Source: an uncultured Rikenellaceae bacterium (lineage in GTDB: Bacteria; Bacteroidota; Bacteroidia; Bacteroidales; Rikenellaceae). Taken from it: 12,535 nucleotides of DNA. A program made the position numbers and the translations under genes. This document shows, piece by piece, positions 6,000-12,535 of this stretch (position 1 is the stretch's first letter; every line of letters starts with the position of its first letter). The notes below the pieces were generated by a model. That model saw only the letters and a program-made list of their open reading frames with translations, did not search any database and was not told the DNA's origin. Location of the stretch: positions 1-12,535 of the forward strand of contig CAMQVM010000024.1 of NCBI GenBank assembly GCA_947038135.1, written 5' to 3'.

Positions 6000-8144
6000 A
6001 TGATCAAAAACACACAGCAACTACTAAGAATTTTATGCGTGATAGCCATGATGGATACAATGAACGCAGAGGCACAAAACACTACCTACAACATCAAAGG
6101 AACAGTGATAGACTCAACAACAAGAAAACCACTAGCTGGAGTATATATTACAACGGGCGAGGCTGGAGGACAATCAAACTCAAAAGGAGAGTATCACATC
6201 AAAGGTGTCGAGCAGGGCAGCACCACACTAAAAACCATGTACACTGGAGACTTTTTCATAGAAACAACTGAGTTGATGCTAACGAAAGACACAACGATAA
6301 ACTTTCAGATAAGAGCTAAGATTTTAAAAGTAGATGAGATAGTTGTAACAGGCACACGCACAGAAAAGCGACTATCAGACACCCCAATATTAACTACTGT
6401 TATAGGCAATAGAGATATAGTACGCTCAGGATCTACTTCTGTAGTAGAAGCCCTTCAAGATAATATTCCAGGCATGATTATAGGGCAATCTGCAATGGGC
6501 ACATCGGTAAATATACGAGGCTTAAACACAAGGTATATAGTATTTTTGGTTGATGGTGAGAGGCTGATAGCTGAAGGAGCAGGCGGATCAGTAAACCTCG
6601 ACCAGATAGATATAAACAATGTAGCTAAAGTAGAGGTGGTAAACGGGGCATCTTCAGCACTTTATGGCTCTAATGCAGTGGGAGCAGTGATAAATATAAT
6701 CACTAAAAAACCAGTTCATAAATTTCAAGCATCAACCAATATAATCGGCGAATCTAACAATACTCTTAAAACTAGGGCTAGTGTAGGTTTCAACAGAGAA
6801 AAGATCAATGGTACGATAAGCGGGTTCAGACAAGCCTCAGATGGATTTGGTGCAAATGGAGAGGTAGACACCTATGCTGCTAAGTATGAAGATTATGGTG
6901 CAAACATAAAGCTAGGATACACACCCATTGACAGGGTTGATTTAAATGTTACGGGTAAGTACTTCAGCCACGAGACATTCAACCCTGAAGAGAGCTTAAA
7001 TGTAGCACACCCACTAAAGCACACTATCGGAGGGGGCATAAACGGTGGTTACACCGCTGAAAATGGAGAAAACAATATTAGATTAAGTGTAAATTACGAT
7101 AAATATATCGAGAACAATATTTTAGAGCTATTAGATAATAAGAACCAAAGAGAAAACGAGATATCTTATATATCTACTCGCATAGTAAATACATTTAACC
7201 CACTCAACAAATGGGAGGTTGTGGCAGGTGCAGAGTTCAACCGAGAGAGCAACTTTTCGAAAACAACACTTGGCGAGACACCTACAACAAAAACAATCGA
7301 AGATTACAACCTATTTGCACAAGCACAATACGAAATAGCAAAAGATTTTGATATAGTGGCAGGCAGTAGATACACCTACAATTCACAATTTTCTTCAGCT
7401 TTTTCGCCGAAAGTATCACTAATGTACTCTATAAAAGGTTTTTCTATACGAACAGGAGTAGGTACAGCATATAGAGCACCTACAATCAAGGAGCTATACT
7501 ACGACTTCGACCATCAAGGAATGTTTTGGATATATGGCAACCCAGACCTGAAAGCTGAGAACGGACTCTACACCTCATTGTCTATTGAGTATAACAAAAA
7601 GTCATTTAACATATCTGCATCACCTTACTACAACACCATCAAAAATAAAATAACGCAGTTTGATGTAATAGATAACGGATCGATGGAGAAGCACTATATA
7701 AATGTTAGCAGCGCAACACTACAAGGCATAGACCTAAGCGCATCATACAACTTTTTTCGTCAATTAGAGCTATAGACAAATTATTGCTATAACAATGCAG
7801 TAGACAACTCAACAGGATTGCAGTTAGACAGTAATATCAAACATAGCACCACCGTAGGACTAACATGGAATGGATATATTGCACGAAGCCCAATATCTAT
7901 GCAACTATCGGGTAGAATAACCTCGCCACGCCTATATAATGAGCGAGATAGTGATGACAATTTAATAACAACAGAATCAAACCCTTACAACATTTGGAAA
8001 GCTACTTTGGTAAAACCTTTTAGAATAAATAAACACACAATAGAGCTAACTTTAAAGGTTGATAATATATTCAACTTTAAAGATCCATCATATATCAACT
8101 CAGGCACGCAATATATGGTAGGAGTAAGATACGCATTTAAATAA
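6000..8144 (+). pseudogene. hmuR: TonB-dependent heme receptor, HmuR-like, interrupted by in-frame TAG
   Basis: This encodes an outer-membrane TonB-dependent receptor of the heme type, 714 codons if the internal stop is ignored. In order: a signal peptide (about 1-25, ending AEA), a carboxypeptidase-regulatory-like domain (about 29-105), the TonB-box region DEIVVTGTR (112-120), a plug domain with NIRG and VFLVDGERL, and the beta-barrel. YRAP (491-494), H505 and NPDL (514-517) are the hallmark box of heme receptors such as HmuR. Codon 592 (7773-7775) is TAG. The frame goes on without another stop for 122 codons, still with receptor-like barrel sequence ending in VRYAFK and TAA. A protein ending at the TAG would lack the last barrel strands and the beta-signal needed for insertion, so it should not function. 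Causes may be a recent nonsense mutation, read-through or a sequence error. The ATG at 6000 is preferred to the overlapping TTG at 5997. Confidence 0.88.
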
Positions 8145-8169
8145 AAGCCACACCAAAAAAAGCCGCACC
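8143..8169 (+). repeat. Imperfect direct repeat after hmuR
   Basis: AAAAGCCACACC (8143-8154) and AAAAGCCGCACC (8158-8169) are two copies differing at one base, spaced 15 bases start to start. They begin within the hmuR stop codon and lead straight into the trinucleotide repeat. No role is known; together with that repeat they suggest a slippage-prone spacer. Confidence 0.6.
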
Positions 8170-8170
8170 G

Positions 8171-8203
8171 AATAATAACAATAATAATAACAATAATAAT
8201 AAC
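8171..8203 (+). repeat. AAT/AAC trinucleotide repeat upstream of hmuY
   Basis: Eleven trinucleotides in a row are AAT or AAC, built from a 9-base unit and two 12-base units (AATAATAATAAC). The tract ends 33 bases before the hmuY ATG, within the hmuR-hmuY spacer. Tracts like this change length by strand slippage. In Bacteroidota, translation depends on an A-rich, unstructured leader rather than Shine-Dalgarno pairing, so length changes could alter hmuY expression; that effect is inferred. Confidence 0.85.
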
Positions 8204-8236
8204 CTCAGCAAAATAGCTGAACTAAAATCCAGAACA

Positions 8237-8824
8237 ATGAAAAAAGTATTTACAATCTTAACAGCAATCGCAACACTTTTCACCTCATGTGAAAAAGAGT
8301 CGACAAACGATGTAGTTGACAACAACAAAGTAGTAGCAGTAACAGTTGAAGCTACATCAAAAACCACGTGGCATTATTACAACTTCGAGCAAGAGAAGTT
8401 TATAGGCACTGGTGAGACAGCGCAAGATGAAGCATGGGCAAAACGTACCGACTGGGACCTAGCAATTTGTCGCTACAAAGTGCGCACAAACTCAGGCACG
8501 TCGGGTGTTGGCAAGAGTGGCACCTACACCTGCAACGACAAGGTTAAATTTAACAGCTTAGATACCACTCCAGCCGATGCCAAATTTACAGCTGACATAT
8601 CATATACTGAAGAAGTTATGGGGGGGGGCGTAATAACAGAATCTCGCTCTACAGCTGTGGTGTCAATTATGGATGGCATGCCACCAGTATGGAAAAAATC
8701 GCCACTATATGTAATTCCCAACAGCAGCGGAGAGAAACATTACAAGGTAGATTTTTTGGCGTACAAAAATGCTGAGGGTGCTTCAGGGCACGTATCATTC
8801 AAGTTTAGTAGCCTAACGAAATAA
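8237..8824 (+). CDS. hmuY: HmuY-like heme-binding lipoprotein
   Basis: This 195-residue lipoprotein resembles HmuY of Porphyromonas gingivalis and its Bacteroides homologues, which hold heme at the cell surface and hand it to the HmuR receptor. The signal peptide has a lipobox, LFTSC, with C18 as the lipidated cysteine. The mature part shows the family blocks YYNFEQEKF (47-55), WDLAICRYKVRTNSG (73-87) and GKSGTY (92-97), and a basic C-terminal beta region. Candidate heme ligands are M128, M145 and M148, and H168 or H185; HmuY of P. gingivalis uses two histidines, while several relatives use two methionines. Which pair applies here is not settled. Codons 128-131 contain a run of nine G. Gene context (93 bases after the hmuR frame, no promoter between) supports co-transcription with hmuR. 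The ATG at 8237 gives a normal lipoprotein N-terminus. Confidence 0.88.
   Translation: MKKVFTILTAIATLFTSCEKESTNDVVDNNKVVAVTVEATSKTTWHYYNFEQEKFIGTGETAQDEAWAKRTDWDLAICRYKVRTNSGTSGVGKSGTYTCNDKVKFNSLDTTPADAKFTADISYTEEVMGGGVITESRSTAVVSIMDGMPPVWKKSPLYVIPNSSGEKHYKVDFLAYKNAEGASGHVSFKFSSLTK
8620..8628 (+). repeat. Nine-G homopolymer inside hmuY
   Basis: Nine consecutive G span the last base of ATG codon 128 and the glycine codons 129-131 (GGG GGG GGC). In an AT-rich genome such a tract in a coding region is rare. Gain or loss of one G would shift the frame in the middle of the lipoprotein, so it can act as an on/off switch or may be a site of sequencing error. Confidence 0.9.
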
Positions 8825-8867
8825 TTTCTTGAAGAAAATAACAAAACATATCTCTTAATATTAATTA

Positions 8868-8903
8868 GGCTAATTCACAAAACCTCAGTTTTGTGAATTA
8901 GCC
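8868..8903 (+). other. Long perfect stem-loop downstream of hmuY
   Basis: A perfect 16-base inverted repeat (GGCTAATTCACAAAAC at 8868-8883 with its complement at 8888-8903) encloses the loop CTCA. It starts 44 bases after the hmuY stop. No U-tract follows on the plus strand, so it is more likely a stabilising 3' structure or part of a larger folded RNA than a terminator. A short CCC-GAA-GGG hairpin follows at 8908-8916. Confidence 0.75.
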
Positions 8904-8924
8904 AGTTCCCGAAGGGGGATACCA

Positions 8925-8952
8925 AGCGCCTAAGGCGCGTAGGTGCTTTTTT
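8925..8952 (+). terminator. Probable terminator between hmuY and hmuS with alternative fold
   Basis: AGCGCCT (8925-8931) can pair with AGGTGCT (8941-8947, one wobble), followed by TTTTTT to 8952, which resembles an intrinsic terminator for the hmuR-hmuY mRNA. The left arm also takes part in a competing hairpin, GCGCC-TAA-GGCGC (8926-8938), so two folds exclude each other. This is the most GC-rich patch of the intergenic region. A terminator is the simple reading; an attenuator is possible. Confidence 0.55.
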
Positions 8953-9018
8953 GCGAGCTCATTAGAGCGTCTCTTTAAAAAAAAAGCGTAAATAGTTAAA
9001 AATAAGTATATTTAAGGT

Positions 9019-9051
9019 TTTGCAAATCGCCTTAATTAAGAGATATATTTG
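9019..9051 (+). promoter_or_regulatory. Promoter of hmuS, Bacteroidota type
   Basis: TTTG (9019-9022), a 21-base spacer and TATATTTG (9044-9051) fit the -33/-7 consensus. The -7 box ends only six bases before the ATG at 9058, so the transcript would start almost at the start codon. Either the mRNA is leaderless or nearly so, or translation begins at the second ATG at 9067. Confidence 0.65.
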
Positions 9052-9053
9052 CA
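9021..9053. promoter_or_regulatory. Inverted repeat over the hmuS promoter, candidate operator
   Basis: TGCAAAT (9021-9027) and ATTTGCA (9047-9053) form a perfect 7-base inverted repeat 19 bases apart, touching both promoter boxes. The palindrome CTTAATTAAG (9031-9040) lies between them. A dimeric regulator bound here would block the promoter. Part of the symmetry comes from the promoter boxes themselves, so the operator role is a guess. Confidence 0.4.
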
Positions 9054-9057
9054 TAAA

Positions 9058-12000
9058 ATGATTAATATGAAAAATAAAAAAACAATTTGGTCGGCTTTAG
9101 CTGCATCTTTGGTTGCAATTTTGGTTGTAGCTTTAGGAGTGTTTTATAACGCTAAATTATCAACAACAAACATAGCTACGCTCAATTTTCCCGACTTTAC
9201 GGTAGAGAAATTTATCCGTTCAAATAATAATTCACACATTAGCATTGAGCCTGTTGCATTAGACAATGTAGAAGATATATTAAGCTATGATATGGTTATG
9301 GTTCGCATTCACGGCGCTACGATGACAGCTCGCCACCACGACGCTATTCGTAAAGCGATCGAGCAGGGCATAGCAGTATACTCTACCGAAAATGACAACG
9401 CTGAGATAAATTCACTTAGTGGCACAGAGCTAAAGTATATGGCAGCATTGATGGATAATGGTTCAGTAGGCAATTATCGAAATATGTTTAACTACATACG
9501 AAAAAACATCGACAAAAAGATAGCTTTCAACCTCTCATATGGTGAGCCTATCTCTATACCTTCAGATTACTTTTTCCACCTTGGCGATGATGAGTTTTTT
9601 GCAACATACCAAGAGTATCAAGAGTTTTACGAGCAGCAAGGGCGCTACAAAGAGGGAGCACCAAGGGTTGTAATACTATCAGGAAATATTAATATGCAAA
9701 ACTCTAATGAGGAGCATATCGTTGCACTAGTTGAGTCGTTAGAGAAGCGAGGTTTAAATGTATATCCTATAAACTCGTTTGGGTCGAAAAAAATACCAAT
9801 GATAAAAGCAGTTAAACCAAACCTTATAATAAACCGCCCTCATGGCAGGCTTTTGATGGGTGGTGGCAATGATGGTGTAGATATGCTAAAAGAGCTGAAT
9901 ATACCTATAATGGCACCAGTAACTGTTAGTGAGCTATATGACAAATGGCTGAAAGATAGGCAAGGAATAGCGGCAGGAGGAATGACCTCAATGAGTGTTG
10001 TGCTACCTGAAATTGATGGGGCAATAGCTCCTTTTGCTGTTGCAGCACAGTTTGAGCGTAACGGCATGAATATATTTGATGCAATACCTAAACACACCGA
10101 AAAATTCACTAGCATGGTCGAGAAGTTCACTCTTCTGCAAACCAAAGACAACAAAGATAAAAAGGTTGCAATATACTACTACAAAGGCAATGGCAAAGGG
10201 GCGCTTTCATCTGCTGAAATTGAGGGTGTGCAGTCGCTTTACAACACCTTAAGGCTACTAAAAGAGAGTGGATATAATGTTGAAGGGCTACCAAACTCAG
10301 CAAAAGAGCTCGAGGCAATGATTCAGAAACAAGGATCAGTATTAGGTCCTTATGCTATGGGTGCTTATGATAAGTTTTTAAAAGAGGGTGACCCTGAGCT
10401 TATAGATGTAGAGACCTTCAATAAGTGGTCAAACGAAATTCTACCAACTGACCTTATCGACCAGATGAAGGAGAAGTATGGAGAAGCTCCCGGAGAGTAT
10501 ATGGGTGTTGAGAAAGAGAATAAAAAATATATAGCTGTTGCACGTATAGAGTTTGGCAATATAGCAATTTTACCACAGCCACTACCATCTACTGGTGCCG
10601 ATTCAGAGGCGATTGTACATGGTGTTGATGGGGCTGTTGCATACCCTTATGTAGCTTCATACTTCTGGACACGCATGGGATTCAAGGCTGATGCATTGGT
10701 TCATTTTGGCACGCATGGTAGCCTAGAGTTTATTCCCGGCAAGCAGGTAGCGCTATCAGACTACGACTGGACTGATGCTTTAGTGGGCGATATGCCACAC
10801 TTTTACATCTACACAATAAATAATATAGGCGAGGGAATTATAGCCAAACGCCGAAGCTATGCTACACTTATCAGCCATATGACCGCTCCTTTTATGCAGA
10901 GTGACCTATACGACGATTTCCGAATTTTGAAAGATAGGGTACACCGCTACGAGCACCTTGAAGAGAGCGATGTTAAGCAGGGATACAGAGAGACTATCAC
11001 TAAGATATCTATGGAGCTAAACATACAATCGGCATTAGGATTAGACACTGTTAAGGTGCTCAATGACAAAGAGATAGAAAAGATACATATCTATATTGAA
11101 GAGATTGATGGGCAAAAAGTGGCTGATGGGCTATATACCCTTGGCGAGAGATACTCTAAAGAGAACCTTACAAATACAGCTCGACTTATGAGCGTAGACC
11201 CTATAAAGTACTCTTTAGCAATGGTTGATGTATCTAATGGCAAAATAACAACCGACCAGATGGATAACATCGCATTTATGTCGCACGAATATGGCGCTAA
11301 GACAGATAAGATCATAGCTAAAGTGCTTAATGGCAACAACCCTAAGACGATATTTGAGTCGCTAGTTACGCCATCTAACCTTGAGCTATACAACAAGGTT
11401 AGCAAGGCAAAAGCTAAGGGTATCGAAATGCGCCAAAAGATGATGAATGCAATGGCATCTGCTGAGAAAGAGGCTCTACCTACATTTTTTGACAAAGAGG
11501 GTAATTTAAAGCAGACTGATGTTTCAACCACGAAACCCAAAGGGCATGGTGGCGCACAAAAGGCACCTGACAAAAAAGGGGACGACTCTATGATGGGGCG
11601 TATGTCGAAAGCTAAATCTGTTGGTGTAGACAACACCACTAAGAGCAATGAAGAGGAGCTGATTTTAGCAATTGGAACACTTAAAGAGGCAGTTTATTCG
11701 ATTGCAGAGATACGAAAAGAGCTCGAAGCAAGCACCACTATTGAGCAAGAGGCTCTTTTAGATGCACTGAACGGTGGGTATATTGAACCTAGCTCAGCGG
11801 GTGATCCAATTGTTAACCCTAAAGCTATAACAACAGGTAAAAACTTCTACTCTATAAACCCTGAAACCACACCAACACCCGAGGCATGGAAAGTGGGACG
11901 TCGGCTAGCCGAAAACCTGCTTGAGGCAGAGATGCTAGCTAAAGGTAAATACCCACAAAAGGTTAGCTTTACCCTTTGGTCGTCTGACTTTATATCTAGC

Positions 12001-12535
12001 GAGGGTGCAACTATTGCTCAAATATTATATCTTTTAGGTGTAGAGCCATTAATGGATGGGTTTGGATATATACGCTCGCTAAAGCTTATTCCAGCAGAAA
12101 AGCTTGGGCGACCACGTGTTGATGTTGTTGTGCAAACATCTGGGCAACTACGAGATATTGCTGCTTCACGCTTAGCACTTATTAACAGAGCTATATCTAT
12201 GGCTGCCGAAGATAACTCTGCCGATAATAATATAAAAAAGGGCTTTGATGACGCTGAAAAGCTTCTTTTAGAGAAAGGATTCTCACCTGTCGACGCACGT
12301 AAATACTCACGAGAAAGAGTGTTTGGTGGAGCTAACGGAAACTACGGCACTGGTATTATGGGTATGGTAGAGAAGGGAGACAGCTGGGAGACGCAAGATC
12401 AGATTGCTACAAAATATATCGATAACATGGGTGCTATATATACTGCAAATGGAGGTGAAGAGTGGGGAGAGATGCGCAGCGGTGTATTTGAAGCTGCCTT
12501 GCTAAACACCGAGGTAGTAGTACAGCCCCGCTCAA
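9058..12535 (+). CDS. hmuS: HmuS-like, CobN-family chelatase protein, 3' end missing
   Basis: An uninterrupted frame of 1159 codons runs off the window; HmuS proteins are usually around 1450 residues, so roughly the last fifth is missing. A single N-terminal helix (about 10-30) anchors it in the inner membrane, with the large domain probably in the periplasm, unlike soluble CobN of cobalamin synthesis. The CobN/Mg-chelatase signature is seen as HFGTHGSLE with H549 and H553, followed by FIPGKQVALS; a conserved NRPHGR block lies near residue 260, QTSGQLRDIAASR near 1025, and RVFGGANGNYGTG near 1087-1099. A hydrophilic, low-complexity insert spans about 812-868. HmuS homologues in gut Bacteroides are linked to use of heme iron without oxygen, by removing iron from the porphyrin; the position after hmuR and hmuY supports that role over cobalt insertion. 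The start is ATG 9058 or ATG 9067; both keep the helix. Confidence 0.9.
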   Translation, partial: MINMKNKKTIWSALAASLVAILVVALGVFYNAKLSTTNIATLNFPDFTVEKFIRSNNNSHISIEPVALDNVEDILSYDMVMVRIHGATMTARHHDAIRKAIEQGIAVYSTENDNAEINSLSGTELKYMAALMDNGSVGNYRNMFNYIRKNIDKKIAFNLSYGEPISIPSDYFFHLGDDEFFATYQEYQEFYEQQGRYKEGAPRVVILSGNINMQNSNEEHIVALVESLEKRGLNVYPINSFGSKKIPMIKAVKPNLIINRPHGRLLMGGGNDGVDMLKELNIPIMAPVTVSELYDKWLKDRQGIAAGGMTSMSVVLPEIDGAIAPFAVAAQFERNGMNIFDAIPKHTEKFTSMVEKFTLLQTKDNKDKKVAIYYYKGNGKGALSSAEIEGVQSLYNTLRLLKESGYNVEGLPNSAKELEAMIQKQGSVLGPYAMGAYDKFLKEGDPELIDVETFNKWSNEILPTDLIDQMKEKYGEAPGEYMGVEKENKKYIAVARIEFGNIAILPQPLPSTGADSEAIVHGVDGAVAYPYVASYFWTRMGFKADALVHFGTHGSLEFIPGKQVALSDYDWTDALVGDMPHFYIYTINNIGEGIIAKRRSYATLISHMTAPFMQSDLYDDFRILKDRVHRYEHLEESDVKQGYRETITKISMELNIQSALGLDTVKVLNDKEIEKIHIYIEEIDGQKVADGLYTLGERYSKENLTNTARLMSVDPIKYSLAMVDVSNGKITTDQMDNIAFMSHEYGAKTDKIIAKVLNGNNPKTIFESLVTPSNLELYNKVSKAKAKGIEMRQKMMNAMASAEKEALPTFFDKEGNLKQTDVSTTKPKGHGGAQKAPDKKGDDSMMGRMSKAKSVGVDNTTKSNEEELILAIGTLKEAVYSIAEIRKELEASTTIEQEALLDALNGGYIEPSSAGDPIVNPKAITTGKNFYSINPETTPTPEAWKVGRRLAENLLEAEMLAKGKYPQKVSFTLWSSDFISSEGATIAQILYLLGVEPLMDGFGYIRSLKLIPAEKLGRPRVDVVVQTSGQLRDIAASRLALINRAISMAAEDNSADNNIKKGFDDAEKLLLEKGFSPVDARKYSRERVFGGANGNYGTGIMGMVEKGDSWETQDQIATKYIDNMGAIYTANGGEEWGEMRSGVFEAALLNTEVVVQPRS

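Noticed and set aside
7773..7775. TAG recoded as a sense codon in this organism
   Set aside because: The COG2509 gene ends at TAG (1891-1893) at the expected length, so general reassignment is unlikely, though suppression at this site is not excluded.
7818..8144. Separate 108-residue gene starting at TTG 7818
   Set aside because: It is the same frame as the hmuR-like gene and encodes its missing barrel end; it has no promoter or leader of its own and no signal peptide.
8825..9057. Cobalamin riboswitch upstream of the CobN-like gene
   Set aside because: I looked for the B12-box type core and did not find it; the hairpins present do not match that fold.
9840..11648. Several minus-strand reading frames inside hmuS
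   Set aside because: They are shadows of the long CobN-like coding frame, which has clear family motifs throughout.
1..12535. CRISPR array or insertion sequence
   Set aside because: No regularly spaced repeats and no transposase or terminal inverted repeats were seen on either strand.

Overview
The window looks like the start of a contig from a bacterium of the Bacteroidales (phylum Bacteroidota). Evidence: the DNA is AT-rich, three to four promoters fit the Bacteroidota pattern (TTTG/TTG near -33, TAnnTTTG near -7), genes lack Shine-Dalgarno sequences and have A-rich leaders, and an HmuY-type heme lipoprotein is present (a family essentially confined to this phylum). The genus cannot be fixed from sequence alone. 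The first 46 bases are not biological: they are an unremoved Illumina TruSeq P7 adapter with its index, so true sequence begins at about 47.

Layout. 47-1893 (+): the C-terminal end of a family 2, DPM1/ArnC-like membrane glycosyltransferase, then one base later a complete COG2509-type FAD-dependent oxidoreductase, closed by a terminator. 1985-2950 (+): a two-helix membrane protein of unknown function, probably DUF6708-like. 3067-5337 (-): the peroxide-detoxifying pair ahpC-ahpF, transcribed from a good promoter at about 5400, with a strong hairpin between the genes and a terminator at about 2990-3030 shared with the convergent plus-strand gene. 5645-5825 (+): a complete tRNA-Pro(UGG) unit with promoter, gene and terminator.

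5946-12535 (+): a heme-acquisition locus of the Hmu type. In order it holds a TonB-dependent heme receptor (hmuR-like), a heme-binding lipoprotein (hmuY-like) and a very large CobN/chelatase-like membrane-anchored protein (hmuS-like) that runs off the right end. The expected pathway is capture of heme at the surface by HmuY, transport across the outer membrane by HmuR with TonB energy, and processing in the envelope by HmuS. hmuR and hmuY appear to share a promoter; hmuS seems to have its own promoter behind a structured, terminator-containing intergenic region.

Most notable points. (1) The hmuR-like frame is broken by one in-frame TAG at 7773-7775, with the remaining 122 codons intact. (2) hmuY contains a run of nine G in its coding region, a classic slippage tract. 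(3) A trinucleotide AAT/AAC repeat lies just before hmuY. (4) The hmuS promoter contains a symmetrical sequence that may be an operator, and its predicted transcript starts almost at the ATG. Together these raise the possibility of switchable or decaying heme uptake. The adapter at the contig end is a warning that single-base differences should be checked against reads first.
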